Of a stretch of 64,000 nt of DNA, positions 53,235 through 62,198 are shown piece after piece. Numbering within the stretch: position 1 is the stretch's first letter; every line of letters starts with the position of its first letter. A program made the translations under genes and the position numbers. The DNA comes from Algoriphagus limi. Its GTDB lineage: Bacteria > Bacteroidota > Bacteroidia > Cytophagales > Cyclobacteriaceae. The DNA lies in NCBI RefSeq assembly GCF_024919275.1, contig NZ_JANWGH010000002.1, positions 558,001 through 622,000 of the forward strand. Direction: 5' to 3'. The notes below the pieces were generated by a model. The model made no database searches, was not told where the DNA came from, and saw nothing but the letters and a program-made list of their open reading frames with translations.

Positions 53235-53597
53235 ATGTTTAAAAGAGATCTTGATCTGGAGAAAAAGTGGGGTAAACTCTTGCTTGGACTAGAGGAAACC
53301 ATTGGGAAAAAACCGAAAGATCTCAATGGGGTTTTGTTTCTCATTGGTGTGCAAGAACTCGGAATGGTAGCTAAGCATTTTTCCAAAGAAGAAAAACAGG
53401 ATCTCATGCATATAGCCATCTGCAAAGTATTAAGCTATGCAGGGTATTATGAATTAGAGTATGTGGATCAGGATGGATGGCCACATTGGAAACTAATTCG
53501 GGAACTTCCGCATTTTGATTTATTGGAACAGGAAAAACTCTTGAAGATTCAGGTATTGGAATACTTCGAAAAAGAATATCAACTGGAAATCGATTAA
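53235..53597 (+). CDS. hypothetical protein
   Basis: 120 aa, no signal or membrane segment. Composition is helical (LEKKWGKLLLGLEETIGKK, LLEQEKLLKIQVLEYFEKEYQ) with a conserved-looking KEEKQDLMHIAICKVLSYAGYYELEYVDQDGWPHW centre; a Bacteroidota-specific domain is likely. It sits 5 nt after the AhpD-like gene and 4 nt before xth, so it belongs to that transcript. Function unknown. Confidence 0.65.
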   Translation: MFKRDLDLEKKWGKLLLGLEETIGKKPKDLNGVLFLIGVQELGMVAKHFSKEEKQDLMHIAICKVLSYAGYYELEYVDQDGWPHWKLIRELPHFDLLEQEKLLKIQVLEYFEKEYQLEID

Positions 53598-53601
53598 TTG
53601 A

Positions 53602-54369
53602 ATGAAACTTATATCCTACAACGTCAATGGAATTCGGGCTGCAATGAACAAAGGTTTTGCAGAATGGCTCCATAATGAAAATCCAGAAATCATTGGTATT
53701 CAGGAACTTAAAGCTCATGAAAACCAAGTAGATACTGAAGTTTTCAAGGATATGGGTTATGAATTATATTGGTTTCCAGCAGAGAAAAAAGGTTATTCAG
53801 GCGTTGCTATTTTCAGCAAAATCAAGCCCAAAAATGTAACCTATGGAATGGGATTGGATAAATATGATAGCGAGGGAAGAATGATTCGAGCTGACTTTGA
53901 AGATTTCTCATTTATCTCAGCTTATTTCCCTTCCGGTACTACCGGAGATATCAGACAGGACTTTAAATATGAGTTTCTTGATGATATCTATGGCTACATG
54001 CAGGATTTGAGACAAGAGTTTCCGAGTTTGATTCTAAGCGGAGATTACAATATTTGTCATAAGCCTATTGACATACATAACCCTGTTTCCAATAAGAATT
54101 CGAGTGGATTTCTACCAGAAGAACGAGCTTGGATGGACAAATTCACCGAATCAGGTTTTATAGATACTTTCAGGCATTTTAATCCGGATCCTCATCAATA
54201 TACTTGGTGGAGTTACAGGGCAAATGCCCGAAATAAAAACTTGGGCTGGCGAATTGATTACCATATGGCAACTCAACCTATGGAAGATCGTTTGAAAAGT
54301 GCAGGTATTTTACCTGATGTGGTACATTCTGATCACTGCCCAATTAAGTTAGAATTAACTGAAAAATGA
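53602..54369 (+). CDS. xth: exodeoxyribonuclease III (AP endonuclease)
   Basis: 255 aa. The endonuclease/exonuclease/phosphatase fold has the catalytic elements SYNVNGIRAA, metal Glu in IIGIQELKAHE (about 34), SGDYNICHKPIDIHNP, GWRIDYHMAT and VHSDHCPIKLE. Length is typical for ExoIII. It repairs abasic sites and trims 3' ends. Same-strand spacing of 4 nt from the hypothetical gene upstream. Confidence 0.95.
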   Translation: MKLISYNVNGIRAAMNKGFAEWLHNENPEIIGIQELKAHENQVDTEVFKDMGYELYWFPAEKKGYSGVAIFSKIKPKNVTYGMGLDKYDSEGRMIRADFEDFSFISAYFPSGTTGDIRQDFKYEFLDDIYGYMQDLRQEFPSLILSGDYNICHKPIDIHNPVSNKNSSGFLPEERAWMDKFTESGFIDTFRHFNPDPHQYTWWSYRANARNKNLGWRIDYHMATQPMEDRLKSAGILPDVVHSDHCPIKLELTEK

Positions 54370-54400
54370 TACTAGTTGTTGCTAAAAGTCAAAATTCAAA

Positions 54401-54802
54401 ATGAACTCAATAAAAATTTCTATCCCTTCTTTGATTGAAAACATAAAAATCATTGAAAGCTTTATTGATAATGCTCGAGATCGTTTTGAAATAAATGACG
54501 ATATCTATGGCAACATCATGATTTCGGTGACAGAATGCATCAGCAATGCAATTATCCATGGGAATCAAGGGAACAAAGAGAAACTGGTTCATTTAGAACT
54601 ATTAGCAGAAGAAGACAAACTTTCTTTTGTGATTGAAGATGAAGGGAAAGGATTTGAATATGAAAATTTGCCTGATCCTACTTCACCGGAAAATCTTGAA
54701 AAACCAGGTGGAAGAGGAATTTTTTTAATCAAGCACCTAAGCGATGAGCTTAAATTTGAGGATGGAGGAAAAAGAACAGTTCTTTCCTTTTATATGGACT
54801 AA
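54401..54802 (+). CDS. anti-sigma-factor-like ATP-binding protein (RsbW type)
   Basis: 133 aa. A GHKL ATPase fold of the HATPase_c_2 kind: N-box SVTECISNAIIHGNQG (about 42-57), G1 box VIEDEGKGF and G2 box PGGRGIFLIKHL. It has no kinase His domain, so it fits serine kinases/anti-sigma factors such as RsbW or SpoIIAB. No anti-anti-sigma partner is adjacent. It ends 2 nt before ybeY. Confidence 0.82.
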   Translation: MNSIKISIPSLIENIKIIESFIDNARDRFEINDDIYGNIMISVTECISNAIIHGNQGNKEKLVHLELLAEEDKLSFVIEDEGKGFEYENLPDPTSPENLEKPGGRGIFLIKHLSDELKFEDGGKRTVLSFYMD

Positions 54803-54804
54803 TC

Positions 54805-55263
54805 ATGGCGATTCACTTCTTTACAGAGGACACAAAATTCAAACTTCCTCAAAAGCTAACTAGGAAACGCTGGTTAAAAGAAATTGCTCAAGGTGAAGGT
54901 TCTGAGATATTTGAATTGAATTATATCTTTTGTTCAGATGAATACCTCCATCAAATTAATGTCGATTATCTAAACCACGACACGCTTACAGACATAATCA
55001 CCTTTGATAATTCAGACGAAGAAGGAATCATTGAAGGAGATGTTTTCATAAGCATTGATCGAGTATTTGAAAATGCAAAAACACATCAATGTTCAGATGA
55101 AGATGAACTCAGCCGGGTAATAAGCCATGGACTATATCATCTTCTAGGATATAAAGACAAGAAAAAAGATGAAGCAGCCTTGATGCGTAGCAAGGAAGCA
55201 ATGGCAATAGAGTTGTTTCAAAAGATTAATGTTCCACGTGGAACAGGAAACGAAAAACAGTAA
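54805..55263 (+). CDS. ybeY: endoribonuclease YbeY
   Basis: 152 aa. YbeY matures the 16S rRNA 3' end and takes part in ribosome quality control. Signatures: QINVDYLNHDTLTDIITFD (about 50-68) and the zinc site VISHGLYHLLGYKDKKKDEAALMRSKE (about 108-134), where the usual HGxLHLxGYDH third ligand is Lys-Asp-Lys, as is common in Bacteroidota. The first parS site lies inside its 3' end. Confidence 0.88.
   Translation: MAIHFFTEDTKFKLPQKLTRKRWLKEIAQGEGSEIFELNYIFCSDEYLHQINVDYLNHDTLTDIITFDNSDEEGIIEGDVFISIDRVFENAKTHQCSDEDELSRVISHGLYHLLGYKDKKKDEAALMRSKEAMAIELFQKINVPRGTGNEKQ
55230..55245. promoter_or_regulatory. parS site 1
   Basis: TGTTCCACGTGGAACA is a perfect 16-bp palindrome matching the ParB-binding parS consensus TGTTNCACGTGNAACA. 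It lies inside the end of ybeY, 34 bp from parS site 2. Confidence 0.85.
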
Positions 55264-55279
55264 TGTTTCACGTGGAACA
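55264..55279. promoter_or_regulatory. parS site 2
   Basis: TGTTTCACGTGGAACA matches parS consensus TGTTNCACGTGNAACA and starts right after the ybeY stop, 17 bp before the mnmG ATG. Confidence 0.85.
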
Positions 55280-55296
55280 GGTAAAAAAGAAAAACG

Positions 55297-57162
55297 ATGT
55301 TTGATCAATACGATGTAATTGTTGTAGGAGCAGGACATGCTGGTTGTGAGGCTGCACATGCGGCAGCAAAGATGGGTTCTAAGGTACTTTTATGTACCAT
55401 GAACATGAATACAATTGCTCAAATGTCCTGTAATCCGGCAATGGGAGGGGTTGCCAAAGGCCAAATTGTCCGGGAAATTGATGCTTTGGGAGGTATGTCA
55501 GGTATAATTTCTGACAAATCCATGATTCAATTTCGAATGCTAAATCGCTCCAAAGGGCCTGCTATGTGGTCTCCTAGAACCCAAAATGACCGAATGCGCT
55601 TTGCAGAGGAGTGGAGACTAGCATTAGAGCATAACCCAAATGTGGATTTTTGGCAAGAAATGGTTACCGGTGTTCTTGTCAAAGAAGGAAGAGCTGTAGG
55701 GGTTAGAACAGGAATGGGTATAGAAATCCCTGGAAAATCAGTGGTTTTAACGAATGGAACATTCCTCAATGGTATAATTCACATTGGTGAAAAGCAATTT
55801 GGTGGAGGAAGAACAGGAGAGTCAGCATCCAAAGGAATTACTGAACAATTGGTAGAATTGGGTTTTGAAGCGGGGAGGATGAAGACAGGCACACCACCAA
55901 GAGTAGACGGCAGAAGTTTGGATTACGATAAAATGGAGGTTCAATATGGTGATGAAAACCCTGAAAAATTCAGCTATTCAGATGAAACCAAACCTTTAAC
56001 CGAACAGCGAACGTGCTGGATAACCTATACCAATAAAGAAGTACATGAAACTTTAGAGACTGGATTTGACCGCTCACCTATGTTTAATGGGCGAATTCAA
56101 GGCCTAGGGCCTCGTTACTGCCCATCCATAGAAGATAAGATCAATCGTTTTGCAGAAAGAGAGCGTCATCAAATATTTGTGGAGCCTGAAGGCTTGAATA
56201 CAGTTGAAATTTATGTAAATGGCTTTTCTACATCTCTTCCAGAGGATGTACAGTACAAAGCATTAAGACAAATTCCAGGCTTTGAAAACGCTAAAATGTT
56301 CCGCCCAGGATATGCAATTGAGTATGATTTCTTTCCCCCAACGCAATTAAACCTCACTTTAGAGACCAAATTGGTAGAAAATCTCTATTTCGCTGGGCAA
56401 ATCAACGGAACTACAGGGTATGAGGAAGCGGGCTCTCAAGGATTAATTGCAGGAATTAATGCAAGTCTGAAAGTGAAGGAAAAGGATCCATTTATCCTAA
56501 AAAGATCAGAAGCATACATTGGAGTATTAATAGACGACTTGATCAACAAAGGTACAGAGGAGCCTTATCGAATGTTTACTTCTAGAGCTGAGTTCAGATT
56601 ATTGCTGCGTCAAGACAATGCAGACATCCGATTGACAGAAAAAGGATATCAAATCGGATTAGCTGAAGAAAGCAGATATCAAAAGGTGCTTCAAAAGAAA
56701 GAACAAACAGCTAGATTAATCAATGACTTAAAGCAGAAAAAGCTTGAACCGAATGAATCTAACGAGGCATTGGGAGCATTAGGAACAGCTCCAATTCGAG
56801 AGAAAATCTCAATTGAGAAAGTTCTCAAAAGACCCCAAATCGGAATAGAACAATTAAGGGAAATTAATACAGACCTTAAGAATTATCTAGATGGATATGA
56901 TAAGGAAGTACTCGAACAAGCAGAAATTCAAATCAAATATGACAGCTATATAGAAAAGGAAAAGCAGATGGTTGAAAAACTAGCCAACATGGAAGATTTC
57001 AAAATCCCTGTTAAATTTGATTATCTGACTATTCCAGCGCTATCGGCTGAAGGAAAACAAAAATTAAACAAAATCAGACCACAGACACTTGGCCAAGCCT
57101 CGAGGATAAGCGGGGTTTCTCCAGCTGATTTGTCTGTGCTCACTGTTTATCTTGGGAGATAA
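55297..57162 (+). CDS. mnmG: tRNA uridine 5-carboxymethylaminomethyl modification enzyme MnmG
   Basis: 621 aa FAD protein. Dinucleotide motif VVGAGHAGCEAAHAAAKMG (about 8-26), MSCNPAMGGVAKGQIVREIDALGG, the FAD-binding GGRTGE and IEYDFFPPTQLN blocks, and the C-terminal helical domain ending SPADLSVLTVYLGR match MnmG (GidA). With MnmE it modifies U34 of certain tRNAs. mnmG is often near chromosome origins. It directly precedes a methyltransferase gene. Confidence 0.96.
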   Translation: MFDQYDVIVVGAGHAGCEAAHAAAKMGSKVLLCTMNMNTIAQMSCNPAMGGVAKGQIVREIDALGGMSGIISDKSMIQFRMLNRSKGPAMWSPRTQNDRMRFAEEWRLALEHNPNVDFWQEMVTGVLVKEGRAVGVRTGMGIEIPGKSVVLTNGTFLNGIIHIGEKQFGGGRTGESASKGITEQLVELGFEAGRMKTGTPPRVDGRSLDYDKMEVQYGDENPEKFSYSDETKPLTEQRTCWITYTNKEVHETLETGFDRSPMFNGRIQGLGPRYCPSIEDKINRFAERERHQIFVEPEGLNTVEIYVNGFSTSLPEDVQYKALRQIPGFENAKMFRPGYAIEYDFFPPTQLNLTLETKLVENLYFAGQINGTTGYEEAGSQGLIAGINASLKVKEKDPFILKRSEAYIGVLIDDLINKGTEEPYRMFTSRAEFRLLLRQDNADIRLTEKGYQIGLAEESRYQKVLQKKEQTARLINDLKQKKLEPNESNEALGALGTAPIREKISIEKVLKRPQIGIEQLREINTDLKNYLDGYDKEVLEQAEIQIKYDSYIEKEKQMVEKLANMEDFKIPVKFDYLTIPALSAEGKQKLNKIRPQTLGQASRISGVSPADLSVLTVYLGR

Positions 57163-57163
57163 A

Positions 57164-58057
57164 ATGCACGAAAGATTGAATAAATGCCCGCTTTGTAAAA
57201 GTGGGCATTTTCTTAACTATTCAACGATCAAAGATTGGGCAGTTAGCAAGGAGGAATTCATATTGTGTGAATGCCAGGATTGCAAACTTATTTTTACCAA
57301 TCCTAGACCAACAGAAGAGAAAATTGGATCATATTATGAATTTCCGGAGTACTATTCACACCAAGATGAATCAAAAGGTCTAATACAAGGAATTTATAAT
57401 CAGATCCGAAAGATCAACATATCCAAAAAATATAATCTCATTTCAAGTTTAGGGACTGATAAAAGCATCCTAGATATTGGTTGCGGAACAGGGGAACTGC
57501 TCAAACATTTTCAAGAAAAGAGTTGGAATGTAACAGGGGTAGAACCTAATAAGAATGCGAGACAATTAGCGAAAAAAAAGCTAGAAAGCAAGGTATATAA
57601 GAGTCTGAAAAAGGTAGCAGAGGATCGGTCTTTTGATATCATCAGTCTTTTTCATGTTTTAGAGCACGTGCATGACTTAAGAAAAAGCCTTAAAAAGATA
57701 TTAACTATCTTAAAATCAGATGGTTATATAATATTAGCTTTACCAAATCATCAATCCAAAGACGCAAAGAAATACAAGAACTATTGGGCTGGTTGGGATG
57801 TACCTAGACACTTGTATCACTTTGATCCTGAGAGCGTTAAGAACTTAGCTGAAAAGTATAACCTAGAAATTGTAGCGCAAAAACCCATGATATTTGACAG
57901 CTATTATGCTTCTTTACTTTCAGAAAAGTATCAGGCTCCAAATTCAGGAAATTTGACAAATTTGATGCGGTCCTTTTTCGAAGGAATGAAGTCAAATAAA
58001 GAAGCAAAAAAATCAGGTAATTACTCAAGCATTTTATACATTCTTTCAAAAAAGTGA
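57164..58057 (+). CDS. class I SAM methyltransferase with zinc-ribbon N-terminus
   Basis: 297 aa from the ATG at 57164, one base after the mnmG stop; the in-frame TTG at 57152 was rejected. An N-terminal four-Cys zinc ribbon (NKCPLCKSGHF, CECQDCKL, about 5-45) is followed by a Methyltransf_23-type domain with motif I ILDIGCGTGELLKHF (about 104-118) and HVLEHVHDLRKSL. This architecture is common in methyltransferases of sugar or lipid pathways. Substrate unknown. Confidence 0.82.
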   Translation: MHERLNKCPLCKSGHFLNYSTIKDWAVSKEEFILCECQDCKLIFTNPRPTEEKIGSYYEFPEYYSHQDESKGLIQGIYNQIRKINISKKYNLISSLGTDKSILDIGCGTGELLKHFQEKSWNVTGVEPNKNARQLAKKKLESKVYKSLKKVAEDRSFDIISLFHVLEHVHDLRKSLKKILTILKSDGYIILALPNHQSKDAKKYKNYWAGWDVPRHLYHFDPESVKNLAEKYNLEIVAQKPMIFDSYYASLLSEKYQAPNSGNLTNLMRSFFEGMKSNKEAKKSGNYSSILYILSKK

Positions 58058-59718
58058 AAAGCTTAAAATTGATATATGCTCTTATTGTGATTTTACTTTT
58101 TTCACAATGCGCCAAACAAAGTTCGCCTATGGGTGGACCAAGGGATGAAGATCCACCGGTACTTCTTGAGGCAAATCCTGTAGATCAAAGTTTGAATGTA
58201 AAGCCATCAGAAATAACCATCACATTTGATGAATATATCAAACTGGACAATCCCAATAAAAACATCATAATTACACCAAGACTGAATAAGGATGAAATCA
58301 TTACAGCGGCGCTCAAAAACCAGGTAATTGTAGAACTAAATCAGGAATTGGAGGATAACACAACGTATGTTTTCAATTTCCAGAATTCAGTACAGGATCT
58401 CTCAGAAGGAAATCCAGCTGAAAACTTAAAGTTGGTATTTTCAACAGGTGATTTTATTGATAGTCTTCAGCTAAGGGGAAAAATCAATAATTATTGGCCG
58501 ACTCAGCAGTATGATCCTCGAAATGTCATAATCGGACTATACTTAGAAAATGATACTACTGATTTATTTACTGCTGCACCTTACTACTTAACCAGAGCAG
58601 ATAGCCTTGGAGAATTTCAAATTGAAAATATCAAAGAAGGAAATTATAAAGCTTATGCTTGGTTTGATGCAAATAATTCGACTAAAGCAGAGTTTAAAAG
58701 CGAGCCGTATGATTTTCTGCCAGAGGTAATAGAAATAAAAGAAAATCTAGAAGGAATACGATTTAACCTTTCACAAAGCGATTTAACAGAATTTCGTCTT
58801 ACGCGATCAAGCTATACCAATGGTAGCTATGATTTTGTTTTAAACAAAAATCAGATCGAGGAAGAAATAAAGGTGGAAGGACTTGGGGAAAATATTTTTT
58901 ATTCAACAGAGGACAAACGAATCCGCTTATTCTCAAACCAATCGATTTCAGATAGTTTGTTGGTCAATTTACAATTGATTGACTCTGTATATAATAAAAT
59001 TGATACGGCTATTTGGGCAAAATTTCCAGATACTGAAAGAAGACCGGAGAAATTGACAATGAATGCCAATTCAGGAAAAAACTTCACTGATACACTTTTT
59101 GCAAGTATTAAATTCAACAAACCAGTTTTAACTATCCGTACAGATTCCCTCTATATCCCGGTCGATTCCACGACTAGAATTCAGATTAAAGAAGAGATGT
59201 TTTCTTTTCAAGATTCTATTAAGCGAACAGAATTACTTTTTAAAATTCCTATTTCAGATACATTGGGGATAGAAATTTTCACTTTCACTGCTTTAGATTC
59301 AACTTTCCAGGATATACAAGGCCAATACAATGAAGACGAAATCAGAGCTAATTACAGAAAGATTAAGAAAGAGACTTTAGCAGATTTACTTTCAGGAACG
59401 ATTCAAGGCGCTGAACCTCCTTTTATTATTCAACTCATAGATTCCAAAAACGAGGTTTACAAAGAACAAAAGTTAACGAATTCCAATGATTTTGTTTTTA
59501 GAGGCATTGAAGCTGGAACGTACAAAATCCGAGTGATCGAAGATCAAAATGGAAATGGTCGTTGGGATCCGAGCAATTTTTATCAGGAAAGACTCGCAGA
59601 ACGAGTATTCTATTTCCTAGATGACAAAGGAGCAATAGGTTCAATCATTTTGAAAAGTGGCTGGACCAATGAAGGTATCGTAATACAAGGCAACGAATCT
59701 ACAGGAATATTGAAATAA
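58054..59718 (+). CDS. lipoprotein with SbsA-type Ig-like domain
   Basis: 554 aa, GTG start overlapping the methyltransferase stop by 4 nt. Lipoprotein signal with lipobox LLFSQC (Cys19) and the characteristic SSPMGGPRDEDPPVLLEANP that opens an SbsA_N-type Ig-like domain (about 30-130: SLNVKPSEITITFDEYIKL). The rest shows beta-sandwich segments and a final SpaA/Cna-like carboxy domain (IEAGTYKIRVIEDQNGNGRWDPSNF). Related proteins are conserved across Bacteroidota as cell-envelope lipoproteins of unknown role. The replication-origin-like region begins right after its stop. Confidence 0.82.
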   Translation: MKSLKLIYALIVILLFSQCAKQSSPMGGPRDEDPPVLLEANPVDQSLNVKPSEITITFDEYIKLDNPNKNIIITPRLNKDEIITAALKNQVIVELNQELEDNTTYVFNFQNSVQDLSEGNPAENLKLVFSTGDFIDSLQLRGKINNYWPTQQYDPRNVIIGLYLENDTTDLFTAAPYYLTRADSLGEFQIENIKEGNYKAYAWFDANNSTKAEFKSEPYDFLPEVIEIKENLEGIRFNLSQSDLTEFRLTRSSYTNGSYDFVLNKNQIEEEIKVEGLGENIFYSTEDKRIRLFSNQSISDSLLVNLQLIDSVYNKIDTAIWAKFPDTERRPEKLTMNANSGKNFTDTLFASIKFNKPVLTIRTDSLYIPVDSTTRIQIKEEMFSFQDSIKRTELLFKIPISDTLGIEIFTFTALDSTFQDIQGQYNEDEIRANYRKIKKETLADLLSGTIQGAEPPFIIQLIDSKNEVYKEQKLTNSNDFVFRGIEAGTYKIRVIEDQNGNGRWDPSNFYQERLAERVFYFLDDKGAIGSIILKSGWTNEGIVIQGNESTGILK

Positions 59719-60190
59719 TTTTCATGTGGAAAATCCACCAAAACACTGTGGAAAATTGCATGATTAAACACCAATAAATCGGACTTATCCATATTCTTAT
59801 ACTCTAAAATTGATACGTATACTATTTCTATGGATAAGTCTGAATCTTTCCACCATCCAATCAAAAGAAATCAACATCCAAAATAACCACATCAAGTTGA
59901 AAATAGTATATCCACATAATCACACGTAATCAATTAAAAAACTATAAATCAATTAATTACATGTGGAAAAGATGAGGATAAAATGTAGATGATGAGAATA
60001 ATAACCAACATAAATAGTGGAGAAAGTTGAAAAATGTGTTTTTCCACATTTCCACAGGCTTAATAACCACAATAGGATTTTTTAAATAAATATTGATTTA
60101 CAATTAATAGAATAAAAAGGCTGTGGAAAACCATTTTCAAATCAATTCAATTTTTCCCTATATTGGTTTAAACATCAATTTTAGACCCAA
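59719..60190. other. AT-rich DnaA-box-like region, likely chromosomal oriC
   Basis: 472 bp without a gene. TGTGGAAAA (reverse of TTTTCCACA, which fits the relaxed DnaA box TTWTNCACA) occurs at 59725, 59747, 59962 and 60122, with TTTTCCACA at 60040, ATTTCCACA at 60048 and ATATCCACA at 59908. A 12-bp inverted repeat, GACTTATCCATA (59782-59793) with TATGGATAAGTC (59829-59840), adds two one-mismatch boxes. AT-rich stretches around 59923-59961 and 60071-60118 could be the unwinding element. parS sites and mnmG lie 2-4.5 kb upstream, and gene strand switches nearby. Confidence 0.72.
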
Positions 60191-61939
60191 ATGAACCTAC
60201 AACGATTATTTGATCTTATACCTTACCAAATTGCAACTTATGATAAAGAGGTTGCCTTATCCCGAAAAGTTGATGGAGAGTGGAAAACTTACTCATCCAG
60301 GGATGTAAAACAGATAATCGATAATTTAAGCCTTGGTTTTCTAGAAAAAGGAATTGGTCGTGATGATAAGGTTGCTATAATTTCAGAAAATCGTCCTGAA
60401 TGGAATTTTATTGATTTAGCCTTACAGCAAATCGGAGCCATTTCGGTCCCAATGTATCCTACGATTTCTTCTGAAGATTACGCATACATTTTTGGGCATG
60501 CATCTGTTAAAATGATTTTTGTCGGAGATGCGACTATTTATGAAAAAGCAAATCATGCTGCCAAAGGACAAGAGATTTATAGCTTCGATCAGCTAGAGGG
60601 AGTTACCCATTGGGAGGCAATCATGGATTTTGGGGAAAATGGTGACTTGGCACAACTTGAAGCCGAAAAAGAAAAAGTAAAACCCGAAGATCTATTTACC
60701 ATTATTTATACATCCGGAACAACAGGAAGACCAAAAGGAGTCATGTTGACTCACCACAATGTTCTTTCTAACCTCCTTTCGGTTTCCAATATCATGAGCC
60801 CGGAAAAGGGAAATGCTAAAGTTCTTAGTTTCCTTCCATTGTGTCATATTTTCGAAAGGACTGCATCCTTCTGTTTTATGTATATGGGTTTCTCCATTTA
60901 TTATGCAGAGAATCTAGATAAGATTGGAGATAACTTAAAAGAAGTCCAGCCGCATTTATTTAATACTGTTCCCCGATTGCTGGAAAAAGTATATGATAAA
61001 ATTGTGGCGAAAGGCTATGAGCTGACAGGGGTCAAGAAGCAGTTGTTTTTCTGGGCTTTGAATCTGGGCCTTAAGTACGATCCTGCCCAGGATATGGGTT
61101 CATGGTACAATTTCCAATTAAAACTTGCCAATAAGTTGATTTTCTCTAAATGGAGGGAAGCATTGGGCGGAAATATCATGCAAATCAATTCAGGAGCTTC
61201 GGCTTTGCAACCGCGATTAGCACGTGTCTTTTGGGCAGCTGGAATTCGCGTTTGTGAAGGTTATGGATTGACGGAAACTTCTCCTGTTGTAACTGCTACA
61301 ATCAGTGAGCCTGAAAAAGTTAGAATCGGGTGGGTAGGAAATATTGTGCAGGATGTACAGGTAAAAATCGCTGAGGATGGAGAGATCTTGGTGAAAGGGC
61401 CAAACATTATGCAGGGTTATTATCGGGAGCCTGAGATGACTGCAGATGCTATCAAGGATGGTTGGTTTCATACCGGGGATATAGGCGAATTGGATGGAGA
61501 CTACCTGCGGATTACGGACCGTAAGAAGGAAATGTTCAAAACCTCAGGAGGTAAATATATTGCTCCTCAGCCTATGGAAAATAAATTCAAAGAGTCTTCG
61601 CTTATCGAACAGCTTATTGTGGTGGGTGATGGCAAAAAATTTCCGGCTGCTTTGATTGTTCCTAGTTATGATGGACTTCGTGAATATTGCAAGCACAAGG
61701 ATATTCCCTACACTACCGATCAGGAGATGATTACTAGATCAGATATTCTTGAAAAATATCAACGAGAGGTGGATTCCTACAATAAGTATTATGGTAAGTG
61801 GGAGCAAATCAAAAAGTTCAAACTCCTTCCCGAACCTTGGGGAATCGATACCGGTGAGCTAACTCCAACGATGAAGCTGAAGCGAAAAGTGATCCATCAG
61901 AAGTATCAAAAAGAGATAGAGGAAATATATCAAGTGTGA
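60191..61939 (+). CDS. long-chain acyl-CoA synthetase (AMP-forming)
   Basis: 582 aa. The adenylate-forming P-loop IIYTSGTTGRPKGVMLTH (about 177-194), CEGYGLTETSPVV, WFHTGDIGELDGDYLRITDRKKEMFKTSGGKYIAPQPMENKF and the C-terminal catalytic Lys region match the FadD15-like long-chain fatty acid CoA ligase group. It activates fatty acids for degradation or lipid synthesis. Downstream MarR and FadN-like genes support a role in beta-oxidation. It begins right after the DnaA-box region. Confidence 0.9.
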   Translation: MNLQRLFDLIPYQIATYDKEVALSRKVDGEWKTYSSRDVKQIIDNLSLGFLEKGIGRDDKVAIISENRPEWNFIDLALQQIGAISVPMYPTISSEDYAYIFGHASVKMIFVGDATIYEKANHAAKGQEIYSFDQLEGVTHWEAIMDFGENGDLAQLEAEKEKVKPEDLFTIIYTSGTTGRPKGVMLTHHNVLSNLLSVSNIMSPEKGNAKVLSFLPLCHIFERTASFCFMYMGFSIYYAENLDKIGDNLKEVQPHLFNTVPRLLEKVYDKIVAKGYELTGVKKQLFFWALNLGLKYDPAQDMGSWYNFQLKLANKLIFSKWREALGGNIMQINSGASALQPRLARVFWAAGIRVCEGYGLTETSPVVTATISEPEKVRIGWVGNIVQDVQVKIAEDGEILVKGPNIMQGYYREPEMTADAIKDGWFHTGDIGELDGDYLRITDRKKEMFKTSGGKYIAPQPMENKFKESSLIEQLIVVGDGKKFPAALIVPSYDGLREYCKHKDIPYTTDQEMITRSDILEKYQREVDSYNKYYGKWEQIKKFKLLPEPWGIDTGELTPTMKLKRKVIHQKYQKEIEEIYQV

Positions 61940-62105
61940 ATCATTTGATTCAGATCAAAATCCTATTTCTTGATTTCAAGATTGATTCTCAAAATTTAAT
62001 TCTGAAAAAGAAGTATTTTTTTCTATTTATTTGGAATAAGGTAAATTATTTAATTTATAATGTAATTAAATTTTAACTTTCGACTTTTTTTCCAATTAAT
62101 ATTTG

Positions 62106-62149
62106 TGATGCATGCATAACTTTTTTACTAAAATAGTATGCATGCATAC
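62106..62149. promoter_or_regulatory. twin palindromic operators before the MarR gene
   Basis: ATGCATGCATA occurs at 62108-62118 and 62138-62148, exactly 30 bp apart (about three helical turns). The second is the core of the perfect 14-bp palindrome GTATGCATGCATAC (62136-62149). They are likely sites for the MarR protein encoded 50 bp downstream. A second inverted repeat TAGGTAC...GTACCTA (62165-62171 and 62188-62194) lies just before the start codon. Confidence 0.65.
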
Positions 62150-62198
62150 AAAATTTCTCTAAATTAGGTACGCTTAAAATGACAGAAGTACCTATTAC

